DNA of 58,800 bases from positions 1 through 58,800 of the forward strand of contig OMVJ01000020.1 in assembly GCA_900314495.1 (NCBI GenBank), written 5' to 3'. Shown one piece after another: positions 33,916 through 42,635 of this stretch. Below the pieces are notes generated by a model that was not told the DNA's origin, did not search any database, and saw only the letters and a list, made by a program, of their open reading frames with translations. Source of the DNA: an uncultured Olsenella sp. Lineage in GTDB: Bacteria; Actinomycetota; Coriobacteriia; Coriobacteriales; Atopobiaceae. The position numbers and the translations under genes were made by a program. Each line of letters starts with the position of its first letter. The first letter of the stretch is position 1.

Positions 33916-34797
33916 TTACTCGATGCCGAACTCCTGAAGAAGCTTCTCCCTTACGGCAGAATCCTGCATCGCAGCGACCAGCTCATCCGACCGGCCTGCC
34001 TCGGTGAGCGCCGCCGCAAGGCGCCCCAGCTTGTCATAGGCACTGGCCTCGCCCTCGACCTTGCCCTCGGCGCGTCCCTCGGCTGCTGCAGATCGGCGGG
34101 CATCCATCAAATCGGCCTCGTACTTCATGAATTCCCTCCTGTTCGTCTCAGACGAAAGCACCTCGTCGACGGTGCTCTCTATGTCCTTGATTAAGTCTCC
34201 CTCTCGGTCATTATGCCCCAGCAGGTAGTCGAGGACCCCTTGAAGGTCCTCGCTCACCTGGCCCGTCTTCCCCTTCGCGTTGAGGAAAATCCGGCTCGTC
34301 CCGTCCCAAGGCTTGGTAGAACCGTCCTCAACGCAGGTTTGGCGGTAGGTATACTTCCTCAACCCGCGCCCAAAGGGATCAAAGGTGCAGAAGAAGATCA
34401 CGTACGTATTAGGCAGGTCGTCGAACCGCATGCCCTTGTCGAGCTGCTCGGTATCCATGATGGATTGGTAGTATCGTGCGCGCTTTGGCAGCTGAACCTC
34501 GTTGTTCTTCTGCATCTCCACGTCGAACACCCTGCCGGAGCCATCCTTCACATACGCGTCCAACCTGACCGACTTCGCCCTTTGTGAGACGCTAAGGTCC
34601 TTTTGCGTCGTGACAAGCTCCACTCGGTCGATCGGCACCTCAAGCACCGATTCCAGCAGCCGCCGACACACATCAAGGTTGGTTCTCAAGACGGCGCCAA
34701 ACATGAAGTCGTTGTCGAACGTAAGCCCAGCCCAACGGGCCTTCAGCAGCTCCTCGTCGTACTTGTTGCGACGCTGTTCCCTGGTCAATTGCTCCAT
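33916..34797 (-). CDS. Rpn-family PD-(D/E)XK nuclease / putative transposase
   Basis: 293 residues from the ATG at 34797 (GGGAG 8 bases upstream). PD-(D/E)XK core: RLDAYVKDGSGRVFDVEMQK, with the Asp and the ExQ catalytic pattern typical of Rpn (recombination-promoting nuclease) proteins, then RARYYQSIMDT and YVIFFCTFDPFG. The C-terminal third is Ala/Glu/Arg-rich and helical (AEGRAEGKVEGEA, as in many relatives). Similar genes are often numerous per genome and are suspected in DNA recombination or phage defence. No inverted repeats typical of an insertion sequence are evident at its ends. Confidence 0.85.
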   Translation of the reverse strand: MEQLTREQRRNKYDEELLKARWAGLTFDNDFMFGAVLRTNLDVCRRLLESVLEVPIDRVELVTTQKDLSVSQRAKSVRLDAYVKDGSGRVFDVEMQKNNEVQLPKRARYYQSIMDTEQLDKGMRFDDLPNTYVIFFCTFDPFGRGLRKYTYRQTCVEDGSTKPWDGTSRIFLNAKGKTGQVSEDLQGVLDYLLGHNDREGDLIKDIESTVDEVLSSETNRREFMKYEADLMDARRSAAAEGRAEGKVEGEASAYDKLGRLAAALTEAGRSDELVAAMQDSAVREKLLQEFGIE

Positions 34798-35311
34798 AGT
34801 CTTTCTCCCTCTGTAAGACCCGCACGAGGCAGGCCACCCAACATCCGAAATTGCTAGGCCAATGGGAACTATGGAGAGCGGGATCGCGGCATAATAACAC
34901 CTCCAATCACAAAACGATCCAAACGGATGTCTTGCTACGGAGGCGTTCACTGCGGAGTTGAAAACCCTCCCCGAGCGAGGGAACCTTATAGCCACAGGGT
35001 TATTACGCCAAAGGATTGAGGCCCGCGCACGTCAGACAGCGTCGTAACTCCCAGTCAGACGGTCTCGCACCTTGCAGCGAGCATAATATAACACAGAATA
35101 AGGTACATTTGTTCGCAATTCTTCGAATTCACCAAGGATTTCTTGGAGTCCTCGCCCTTGCCGTCCACCAACGTAAACAACCCTTTACATGCGAAGAATT
35201 GCGCTGAATATACACTTCTGGTACTATTCCCTAACCACATCATCTTGTGGCTTCACGCGTCCAGAGGCACAAGCCAGGCAACCACGATTCGGCAACATAA
35301 AGGAACAAACC
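34798..35311. other. AT-richer gap with a 12-bp inverted repeat
   Basis: 514 bases without a gene and with lower GC than its surroundings from about 35060. CGCAATTCTTCG (35114-35125) and CGAAGAATTGCG (35192-35203) are perfect inverted repeats 66 bases apart. The sequence near 35218 (GGTACTATTCC) could hold a promoter for the NifX-like gene. No gene, RNA or mobile element is recognised. Confidence 0.55.
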
Positions 35312-35656
35312 ATGCGCGTCGCCATTCCCTATGAGGACGGCCAGATTTTTCAGCACTTTGGCCAGACCCAGCACTTCAAGTTGTACGAGATTGAGCACGG
35401 TGCCGTCACCTCCACGAAGGTGATTGGCGTGGACGGCGCAAGCCACGGCGCGCTGGTTGGCGTGCTGGCTGACGTGGGCGCCAACGTCCTTGTATGCGGC
35501 GAAATTGGCACCGGTGCAGTCGAGCGCCTCAAGAACCACGGCATCATCCTCTACTCCGCCAACGCCGGCAGCGCGGACGAGGCGGCCCAGGCCCTGGCAG
35601 CGGGCACGCTTCCCAAGAACAGCCAGGCCACTCACGTCTGCCACCACGACCACTAG
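35312..35656 (+). CDS. NifX/NafY-like dinitrogenase cofactor biosynthesis protein
   Basis: 114 residues from the ATG at 35312 (AAAGGA 7 bases upstream). The whole protein is a NifX/NifB-C-like domain (RVAIPYEDGQIFQHFGQTQH, VLADVGANVLVCGEIGTGAV). Members bind and carry iron-molybdenum-type cofactors or Fe-S clusters. The C-terminus ends HVCHHDH, a short Cys/His metal-binding tail. Such proteins also occur in non-diazotrophs. Its nearness (about 3 kb) to the nitrogenase-like operon at 38920-51608 makes a cofactor-carrier role plausible, though it is on the other strand and not in that operon. Confidence 0.85.
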   Translation: MRVAIPYEDGQIFQHFGQTQHFKLYEIEHGAVTSTKVIGVDGASHGALVGVLADVGANVLVCGEIGTGAVERLKNHGIILYSANAGSADEAAQALAAGTLPKNSQATHVCHHDH

Positions 35657-35717
35657 TTTCTGGCGGTAGCCGCTGGCACGGGCTGCGCACGCGCCAAGCG
35701 AAAAGACACCATAACAC

Positions 35718-35775
35718 AACCCACGGCAGGACAATTCGTTCCTGCCGTGGGTTAATTGTCCCTGCCGTGGGGTAT
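35718..35775 (+). promoter_or_regulatory. mutually exclusive hairpins upstream of the HelD-like gene
   Basis: AACCCACGGCAGGA (35718-35731) pairs perfectly with TCCTGCCGTGGGTT (35740-35753). The left arm extended to GGACAATT (35730-35737) can instead pair with AATTGTCC plus CTGCCGTG (35754-35770). The two folds exclude each other, as in attenuators; the first may also be the terminator of the NifX-like gene. Function inferred. Confidence 0.45.
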
Positions 35776-35823
35776 CCTTTTCAGATGCGAAACTCAGACG
35801 CGAGCATGAGCGAAAGGCATTGC

Positions 35824-37965
35824 ATGGAAGAGCACGACGCAATCTTCGACGAGGAGCAGGCCCACCTGACGGACGTATACGCCCAGGTGAAGGCCATCCA
35901 TGACGAGCTCGTCACCAAGCTGGAGACCACCCACAAGGAGGCCGCGCAGGACCTGCGCGACATGTCCGAGGAGGTCACCACGGACTTCGGCGGCGAGGAC
36001 GAGACCATGGAGACCCTGGCCGCCATCGAGACGCTCAACGCCGTCATCGACGCCTACAACCAGGCGCATGACTTCGACGTGGACCGCCTGCGCCGCACCA
36101 TGCTGCTGCTGAACCAGCCCTACTTCGCCAAGGTCCGCCTCAAGATGCGGCCCAACCGCCCCGCGCGCGACGTCTACATTGGCTCCGTCGGCATGACGGA
36201 CAAGGACCGGCGGCCGCTCATCATTGACTGGCGCAGCCCCGTGGCAGAGACCTACTACAACCAGGAGACCGGCCCCACCTCCTACATGGTGGACGGCAAG
36301 GTGCGCCACGTGAACCTGGAGCTGCGCCGCCAGTTTGACATCACTCGCAACGTGCTCAAGTCCTACTTCGACACCACCGTCGCCATCGAGGACTCGCTGC
36401 TGCTCAAGGCCCTGCGCGGCCACCACTCAGAGAAGCTCCGCGCCATCACGGCCACCATACAGCGCGAGCAGAACCAGGTCGTCCGCCACGAGGACGTGCC
36501 CGTGCTGCTGGTCAACGGTATCGCGGGCTCCGGCAAGACGTCCGTCATGCTGCAGCGCATCGCCTTCCTCTTCTACAACGAGCGCGAGAACCTGACGCCC
36601 CAGCAGGTCTACCTCTTCACGCCCAACGACGTGTTCGAGAAGTACATTGACACCGTCCTCCCCAGCCTGGGAGAGTCCAACCCCCAGGTCTTCACCTGGC
36701 GGCAGTTCATGGAGGACCGCGGCCTTGCGGACCGCAACCCCGGCCGCGACACGGACCCAGCCATGCTGCGCGCGCTGGAGCAGAGCCTGCACGGCCTGCA
36801 GCTGGACGAGCGCGACTTCCGCGACATCCGCCTGAACGACCACCAGCTCATCACCGCCGCCCAGGCCTTCAAGGCCTGGAACAAGTACCCGCGCGTGCCC
36901 ATGGGGCCGCGTCGCGCCACCGTCACCAAGGAGGAGCTGCACGACGCGCTGGACCGCAAGCTGACGCAGCTCGCCAAGACGGAGGACATTCGCGAGGAGC
37001 TCTTCCAGCTGGACACGGAGGACCAGCTGGAGGTCTTCGGCGAGCCCGTCAACCCCGCGGACGAGGAGGAGACGCTCGAGCTTTGCAAACAGTACGTGCA
37101 GCACGCCTACGGCCCCGCGCACGACCTCATCGAGTCCGCTGACTGGCTGCGCATAGACCGCATCGGCATGCGCGTCACAGGTTCCGCCACGCTCAACGCG
37201 GTGGAGTGGCTGTGGGTCATGCTGCTGCTCACGGGCGACGGCGCGGCAGGCGCCCGCTACGTCATGGTGGACGAGGTGCAGGACTACTCCGAGGCCCAGC
37301 TCATGGTGCTGGCACGCTACTTCCAGAGCGCCCACTTCCTCCTGCTGGGCGACGGGAACCAGGCCATCCACGAGGGCACCGCCACGTTCCGGCAGATTCG
37401 CACCGTCTTCGAGGCCAGCCACGGCAGCGTGGACGAGCTGCGCCTGCTCACCAGCTACCGCTCCAGCCCAGAGATCACGGCACTCTTCATGTCCCTGGTG
37501 GAGAGGGACGACCAGGTGAAGACCGCCTCCGTGCAGCGCGAGGGCATTCAGCCCGTCATCCGCGCGTACGCAGACAGGGATGAGTACCTCCGTGAGCTGC
37601 GGCGCATTGCAGACGTGGCGCACACCGGCACAGGCGCCGGCGAGGGCCTCACCGCCATTGTCGCCGCGGACAAGAACCGCGTCAGCTGGCTCAAGAAGCA
37701 GCTGGGCGATGCCGTGCGCACGCTCAAGAAGGACGAGCCCATGCCCGCGGGCGGCATCGTCCTGCTGGACCTTGCCACAGCAAAGGGCCTGGAGTTCGAT
37801 CACGTGGTCATCCCCGACGCCTCCGCCTCCGTCTACCCCGACACGCCGCTCTGCCGCCGCAGGCTCTACACCGCCGTCAGCCGTGCAATGCACCGCGTGA
37901 CGCTCCTTGCGCAGGACGAGCTCTCGCCGCTGGTCAGCAGCTACGCCACCCCAGCCGACAACTAG
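35824..37965 (+). CDS. helD: HelD-like UvrD/Rep-family DNA helicase
   Basis: 713 residues from the ATG at 35824 (AAAGG 7 bases upstream); ATGs at 35785 and 35806 are in frame and could extend it. N-terminal coiled coil (about residues 1-60), then superfamily 1 helicase motifs: NGIAGSGKTS (Walker A, about residue 235), VMVDEVQDYSEAQ (motif II), GDGNQAIH, TSYRSSPEI, ATAKGLEFDHVVI and LYTAVSRAM. Long insertion between Walker A and B is typical of HelD, the factor that releases and recycles stalled RNA polymerase in Gram-positive bacteria. Rep/UvrD-type repair helicases are the alternative, but the coiled coil favours HelD. Confidence 0.88.
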   Translation: MEEHDAIFDEEQAHLTDVYAQVKAIHDELVTKLETTHKEAAQDLRDMSEEVTTDFGGEDETMETLAAIETLNAVIDAYNQAHDFDVDRLRRTMLLLNQPYFAKVRLKMRPNRPARDVYIGSVGMTDKDRRPLIIDWRSPVAETYYNQETGPTSYMVDGKVRHVNLELRRQFDITRNVLKSYFDTTVAIEDSLLLKALRGHHSEKLRAITATIQREQNQVVRHEDVPVLLVNGIAGSGKTSVMLQRIAFLFYNERENLTPQQVYLFTPNDVFEKYIDTVLPSLGESNPQVFTWRQFMEDRGLADRNPGRDTDPAMLRALEQSLHGLQLDERDFRDIRLNDHQLITAAQAFKAWNKYPRVPMGPRRATVTKEELHDALDRKLTQLAKTEDIREELFQLDTEDQLEVFGEPVNPADEEETLELCKQYVQHAYGPAHDLIESADWLRIDRIGMRVTGSATLNAVEWLWVMLLLTGDGAAGARYVMVDEVQDYSEAQLMVLARYFQSAHFLLLGDGNQAIHEGTATFRQIRTVFEASHGSVDELRLLTSYRSSPEITALFMSLVERDDQVKTASVQREGIQPVIRAYADRDEYLRELRRIADVAHTGTGAGEGLTAIVAADKNRVSWLKKQLGDAVRTLKKDEPMPAGGIVLLDLATAKGLEFDHVVIPDASASVYPDTPLCRRRLYTAVSRAMHRVTLLAQDELSPLVSSYATPADN

Positions 37966-38010
37966 CGCAACCGCCAGCACACCGCCCCACAACGACCCCA
38001 AGGAGTTGCC

Positions 38011-38595
38011 ATGCCCATCAAGTACGAGACCGCGCGCTTCGTCGCGTCCTACGGTTCCATTGACCAGCTGCCCCCCAGCACCCTGCCGGAGGTCTCCTTC
38101 GCCGGCCGTTCCAACGTGGGCAAGTCCTCGCTCATGAACAAGCTCTTCGGCCGCAAGGCCCTGGTCAAGGTGTCGTCCCGCCCCGGCAAGACGGCCAACA
38201 TCAACTTCTTCGAGGCGGACGGCGTGCACTTCGTGGACCTGCCGGGCTACGGCTTTGCCAGGGTCTCCGCCGCGGAGAAGCAGCGCTGGGCGGACCTCAT
38301 CGGCGGATACTTCCAGGCTGACCGCAGCCACAACCTGGTGGTGGTCCTGGTGGACATCCGCCTGGACGCCCAGAAGCTGGACGTGCAGATGATCAACTAC
38401 CTCTCCGCCGCCGAGCTGCCCTTCATTGTGGCGCTGACCAAGTGCGACAAGCTCAGCCGTCCCAAGCAGCAACAGGCCAAGGCCAAGCTTGCCAAGCAGT
38501 TCGGACTGGACCCCATGGCCATGATCGTGACCTCGGCCGAGAAGGGCGACGGCATCCAGGACCTCAAGCGCTTCATTCAGAACGCCGTGGAGTAG
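38011..38595 (+). CDS. ysxC: ribosome biogenesis GTPase YsxC/EngB
   Basis: 194 residues, usual for the family. Small GTPase needed for 50S subunit assembly. G1 GRSNVGKS (about residue 32), G2 region KTANINFF, G3 DLPGYG, G4 TKCD and G5 VTSAEKGDG are all present. AGGAG lies 6 bases before the ATG. It follows the helicase gene by 45 bases on the same strand. Confidence 0.96.
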   Translation: MPIKYETARFVASYGSIDQLPPSTLPEVSFAGRSNVGKSSLMNKLFGRKALVKVSSRPGKTANINFFEADGVHFVDLPGYGFARVSAAEKQRWADLIGGYFQADRSHNLVVVLVDIRLDAQKLDVQMINYLSAAELPFIVALTKCDKLSRPKQQQAKAKLAKQFGLDPMAMIVTSAEKGDGIQDLKRFIQNAVE

Positions 38596-38919
38596 GGCGG
38601 CTGGGCTTGGCCGCGCGCAAGTAACCTTGGCTGCCCTACCCACATTTATTAGGTTAACGCACAACCTTATAGATTTGACGTACTAGGCTAAGGCCAGCGA
38701 ACGCATCGGATGAACTGGGTTTCTCACGTGACGTGGGGCTCCACTGGTATCACGTAGTCGTCCATGTTTGCGCCTAGAATCACCCGCACGTGCATAGGGC
38801 ATTGTGTCCCATGTAATCTTGGACAAGGAAGGGGCCTGCCAGGGTCAGTTTTGTCCAGAATTCCATGGGGCACGGTTGTGAGACCACGGAGCTGCCGTGG
38901 GGCAACCGCGAGCAGCGTC
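38596..38919. other. intergenic gap with a hairpin
   Basis: 324 bases between EngB and the convergent nitrogenase-like operon, with no gene. It is of lower GC near 38640-38700. A bipartite hairpin, CGGTTG plus CCACGG pairing with CCGTGG plus CAACCG (38873-38908), lies just beyond the 3' end of the operon and is its probable terminator. Confidence 0.55.
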
Positions 38920-40071
38920 CTACGCCCGCTTCAGCGACTCCTCCGCCTGGCGCAGAACGGAACAGGCCTCACCGCCAGCTGCGCCTGCACGCAGCAGCGC
39001 ATCCCCGCTCGACTGCCCCGCCTGCCAGCCAGCGTGGTCGCCGCGGCTGACCACCACCTGGTAGCCCACGCTGGCGCAGCGGCGGGCCATGCACAGGCGG
39101 CACTCCGCCGCCTCGTCCCCGGTGCAGGTCTTGCCGTCGTACAGCAGGTACTTGCTGCGCACGTCACGCGGCGAGAGGTTGGGCATCACCACGTTTGCGC
39201 CCGCAAGCAAGCCCAGCTCGCGGCCGCGCGGGTTGATGGTGCCCAGCGCCGTCGTGGCAGGCAGCAGCACGTCTGGCAGCATGAGGCGAATCACAGCCAG
39301 TAGGTGCAGGGTGTCATCCAGCGTGCCCGCCGGCTTGTCGCGGAAGGGCGTGTCCTTGTGCGGGATGAAGGGACCTATGCCCACCATGTCCGGCTGGAAG
39401 TCCGCCATCCACAGCAGGTCCTCCACCACGAAGTCCCAGGTCTGGTAGGGCGTGCCCACCATGATGCCGCAACCCACCTGGTAGCCAATGTCCTTCAGGT
39501 CACGCAGGCACCGCTTGCGGTTCTGGATGCTCAGCTCCGCGGGGTGCAGCTTGCCGTAGTGCCAGGGGTTGGAGGTCTCCTGCCGCAGCAGGTAGCGCTC
39601 GGCGCCGGCGGCAAAGTAGGCCTCGTAGCTGGCACGGGGTTTCTCGCCAATGGAGAGGGTCACGGCGCAGTCCGGATGCGCGGCGCGTATGCCGCTCACA
39701 ATGCTGCAGATGTCGTCGTCGGAGTAGGTCAGGTCCTCCCCGCTCTGCAGCACGAAGGTGCGAAAGTCCAGCTCGTAGCCGGCGTCGCAGCACTCCAGAA
39801 TCTGCTGCTTGCTCAGGCGGTAGCGCTGGGCGTTGCCGTTGCTGCGACGCAACCCGCAGTACAGGCAGTCGTTGCGGCAGTAGCTGGAAAACTCGATAAG
39901 CCCGCGCAGGTAGACCTCGCGCCCGTAGTGCTCCTCCCGCACCTCGCGCGCCTGTGCGTACAGGAGCTCCGCCTCCTCCGGCGTCATGGTCGCCAGCAGG
40001 CCCACCAGCTCCTCCGCGGGCAGGGTCCTCTCCGAACGAAGGCGCACGATGCGCCGGCCGTTTGCCGTCAT
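38920..40071 (-). CDS. hydE: HydE-type radical SAM enzyme
   Basis: 383 residues. Radical SAM core with Cys65, Cys69, Cys72 (SYCRNDCLYCGLRRSN), the HydE lead-in RGLIEFSSYC, and ILECCDAGYELDFRTFVLQS. The second cluster motif CX7CX2C is present (Cys316, Cys324, Cys327), as in Thermotoga HydE. HydE acts on the cysteine-linked Fe(CO)2(CN) unit in [FeFe] hydrogenase cofactor assembly. Here HydF, HydG and HydA are absent and the gene is the last of the nitrogenase-like/Hyp operon, overlapping the NifK-like gene by 4 bases. So its substrate is probably a related Fe-CN/CO intermediate. A close homologue such as PylB is less likely because of the second cluster. Confidence 0.87.
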   Translation of the reverse strand: MTANGRRIVRLRSERTLPAEELVGLLATMTPEEAELLYAQAREVREEHYGREVYLRGLIEFSSYCRNDCLYCGLRRSNGNAQRYRLSKQQILECCDAGYELDFRTFVLQSGEDLTYSDDDICSIVSGIRAAHPDCAVTLSIGEKPRASYEAYFAAGAERYLLRQETSNPWHYGKLHPAELSIQNRKRCLRDLKDIGYQVGCGIMVGTPYQTWDFVVEDLLWMADFQPDMVGIGPFIPHKDTPFRDKPAGTLDDTLHLLAVIRLMLPDVLLPATTALGTINPRGRELGLLAGANVVMPNLSPRDVRSKYLLYDGKTCTGDEAAECRLCMARRCASVGYQVVVSRGDHAGWQAGQSSGDALLRAGAAGGEACSVLRQAEESLKRA

Positions 40072-41270
40072 CGCTGGCCTCCCTCGCGAAGCAGCTCCGC
40101 CGGCCGCAGCCGCACCAGGTCAGGAACCTCGCGCAGCCACTGGCGGCCCGAATAGGCAAAGTGCGGCAGGCGAACGAACCGCTGGCCAGCACACACGAAT
40201 TGCAGGAAGGGGTCCCCCACCACGGTGCTCGCACCCGCAATGGCCCTCACGATGCCCTCCTCGCCACGCACGCAAGTGTCGCCCAAGCGGTCGTTCACCA
40301 GCGCGTCCGTTTCCTCTAAGGGGCTGACGACGCGAGCACGGACACCCGCCACCGCCAATGCTGCCGCAACGGAACCCATCTGCACCGGCTCGCCCACCAA
40401 GGCAACCTCGGCACTGGCCGCATCTGCAGCCTCCGTACCCAAGGCCTCCGCACGTGTGTCCTGGTAGGCCAGCCGACAGACGCCGTCCTCGCACGAGCGC
40501 GCAAGCGCCCGCTGCAACCCCGCGGAGAAGCCCTCCATGGGCACGCCCACCACGTAGGGCGTCCCGAACCGCTGGCGCAGCGCCCGCGCCGCGCGAAGCC
40601 CCGTTGCGGACACGACCAGGTTGGCATCCGCACACGCCGCGGCACGAACGGATTCCAGCCCGTCCCCCATCGCCCAGCAAGACACCACCGAGAAGCCCAG
40701 CATCCTCAGCCACGTGCGCACCGAGTCTGGGTCCGTGCCAGCGAAGTCAAGCGGGGTCATGCCCAGCACGTTGACCCTGCGGCCGGCGGCACCGTGCAGC
40801 TTGGTGCAATCCGCCGCATCGGGCTCGCGCACCTGGTGCTCAGCCAGCATCTGGAAGGCAAGACCCGCGCCGCGCACGTAGTCGTGCATGCCGTTGGTGG
40901 CCACTTGGTAGGTGGGGACGCCCGTCTGGGCCTGCACCTCGCGCGCGATGGCCGCGAAGTCCCGCCCCACCTGGTAGGGAATGGGCGAGCACACAAGGGT
41001 CACGAAGGCGGGGTGGGTCTCGCGCACCGCGGCAACAACGTCTCGCACGAGCTTCTCGTCGTCGCCCATGATGGCGTCCACGTCGCGCAGGCCGCTGATG
41101 AAGATGAGGCTGTCCTGGTCGTACCAGCGGGTCTCGTCGTGGGTGTTGTAGGTGGAGTTGCAGCCGGAGGGGTCGTCTATGACGGTCATGCCGCCCAGCT
41201 CGAAGAGGGCCGACGCGACGCCCGAGACGTCACCCGCGTACACGGGAAGCACCCCGTATGCCTGTCTCAT
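40068..41270 (-). CDS. NifK/NifN-like oxidoreductase subunit (set A)
   Basis: 400 residues, nitrogenase component 1 type oxidoreductase fold. Cys37 (DPSGCNSTYN) and Cys94 (TLVCSPIPYQVGRD) fall where component 1 proteins hold the cluster between subunits. Its sequence aligns with the C-terminal half of the fused protein at 48325-50826: GLRDVDAIMGDDEKLVRD against GLRDMDAIMGRDDLLVRK. Cys94 has no counterpart there. No cofactor His/Cys pair of nitrogenase MoFe protein is recognised. It starts 12 bases after the set A NifD-like gene, with which it probably forms a heterotetramer. Reaction unknown. Confidence 0.83.
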   Translation of the reverse strand: MRQAYGVLPVYAGDVSGVASALFELGGMTVIDDPSGCNSTYNTHDETRWYDQDSLIFISGLRDVDAIMGDDEKLVRDVVAAVRETHPAFVTLVCSPIPYQVGRDFAAIAREVQAQTGVPTYQVATNGMHDYVRGAGLAFQMLAEHQVREPDAADCTKLHGAAGRRVNVLGMTPLDFAGTDPDSVRTWLRMLGFSVVSCWAMGDGLESVRAAACADANLVVSATGLRAARALRQRFGTPYVVGVPMEGFSAGLQRALARSCEDGVCRLAYQDTRAEALGTEAADAASAEVALVGEPVQMGSVAAALAVAGVRARVVSPLEETDALVNDRLGDTCVRGEEGIVRAIAGASTVVGDPFLQFVCAGQRFVRLPHFAYSGRQWLREVPDLVRLRPAELLREGGQR

Positions 41271-41282
41271 GTCACTTCCCTC

Positions 41283-42635
41283 CTAGCGCGGCAGCTGGCA
41301 GACGCACGGCATGCCCAGCCCCTTGCGCGGAACCAGCTCGCGCGCGTCCTTGCGATTTGCCCACGCGTCACGCATGAGGCGCACAAGCCCGCGTATGGCG
41401 GAGTAGCCCCACATGCCGTCAGTCTCGATGATGTTGGCGAAGTGGCTGGTGCCGCAGAACCAGGCCGCCTTGGGGCCAACGGCCAGCCAGGCGTCTCCGC
41501 CGTCGCGCGGCACCTGCCGCAGGGTGGGGTGGATGGTGCTCCAGAGCTCCAGGTCCGGCGCGTTGGCGCGCAGCCACTCCAGAGCCCCCTCCTCCTCCGG
41601 GCTAACCACGTCCAGGTACACCCGCCGCACGTCCAGCCCGTGCTCCAGCAGCAGCTGCGCAAGCTCCAACGGGTGGTTGACGGCCAGGTAGTCAATGGCA
41701 ATGGGCACGCCGGCCAGGTCCCTGGCAAGCGAGCGCAGCAGCTCGTCCGCCTCCGCGCGCGCCTGCGCAGTGTCCGGGCAAGGGACTCCCAACGCGTCGG
41801 CGAAGCGCGCGAGGCCCTCGTCTATGCCCTGGTAGCTCAGAGCCGGCGGCAGGTAGAGCCCGGTGCGGCCCATTCGCCTGCACATCTTCTGCAGGCCCCA
41901 GTCCGCAAAGAGCGTGCGCGTCACGAACAAGCGTGCCGCGCCCAGGCCCAGGTACTCGTCGTAGCTGGCGCAGTCGTGCAGCTGCCGCACGCGGAAGCCG
42001 TTCTGGGCGGCAAGGCGGGCCAGGTCGGAGTCGCCGGGCAGGCGCAGGTCATCGGAGACCACGGCAACCAGGCGCGGGTCCTCCGCCAGCGGCTGAATGG
42101 GGTCCAGCATGGCCTTGCGCTCCTTCTGCTCCGGCGTTATGCCCGTCTTCTGCATGATGGGGTCCATCCAGCAGCGCATGAAGAAGATGTCCGGGAAGCG
42201 GCGCTCAAGCTCGCGGTACACGTAGCCCACGTCCGTGCCCACAAAGTGGTGCAGGCACACCAGGAACACCATGACCACGCGGGGCCGGTAGGGCAGCTTG
42301 TTGATGGCGTCAGTCACACCCTCTATGGTCACGGTCTCAAGGTTGTCCTGGTACAGGTCCGCCTCCTCAATGGCCACGCTCGAGAAGCGCTGGCTCGCGC
42401 CCATCTCCGCCGCGGTGAGGATGACGCCGCGCAGGCAGTTGTCCGCGCACACGTATACCTGGTGCGCCTCCGGCACCAGCATGCCCGTATGCACGATGTT
42501 CCAGTTGCCGTGCACGGGCGCGTTGAACTCCAGGGCGTTGGGAATGGGCCGCGGGAAGCTTGCGTCCGCCGCCCGCACGAAGGCCGGCGAGGCGTCAACG
42601 GACCGCAGGTCATCGGGGCTGACACGGGTCAGCAT
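41283..42635 (-). CDS. NifD/NifE-like oxidoreductase subunit (set A)
   Basis: 450 residues from the ATG at 42635, which has GGGAGG 8 bases upstream and overlaps the preceding NifH-like stop by 7 bases. Component 1 fold. Candidate cluster ligands: Cys63 and Cys67 ([10 protein letters not shown]) and Cys127 ([10 protein letters not shown]); Cys155 (FFMRCWMDP) is also near. It aligns with the N-terminal half of the fused protein at 48325: [19 protein letters not shown] against RPSVVMVCITCVDALLGTD. The partner is the set A NifK-like protein; its reductase is the NifH-like protein encoded just before it. Similar in size to DPOR or F430-pathway subunits but not closely matching either. Confidence 0.83.
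   Translation of the reverse strand: MLTRVSPDDLRSVDASPAFVRAADASFPRPIPNALEFNAPVHGNWNIVHTGMLVPEAHQVYVCADNCLRGVILTAAEMGASQRFSSVAIEEADLYQDNLETVTIEGVTDAINKLPYRPRVVMVFLVCLHHFVGTDVGYVYRELERRFPDIFFMRCWMDPIMQKTGITPEQKERKAMLDPIQPLAEDPRLVAVVSDDLRLPGDSDLARLAAQNGFRVRQLHDCASYDEYLGLGAARLFVTRTLFADWGLQKMCRRMGRTGLYLPPALSYQGIDEGLARFADALGVPCPDTAQARAEADELLRSLARDLAGVPIAIDYLAVNHPLELAQLLLEHGLDVRRVYLDVVSPEEEGALEWLRANAPDLELWSTIHPTLRQVPRDGGDAWLAVGPKAAWFCGTSHFANIIETDGMWGYSAIRGLVRLMRDAWANRKDARELVPRKGLGMPCVCQLPR

Noticed and set aside
33916-34995. Complete insertion sequence around the Rpn-type gene
   Set aside because: No terminal inverted repeats or target duplication could be found at its borders.
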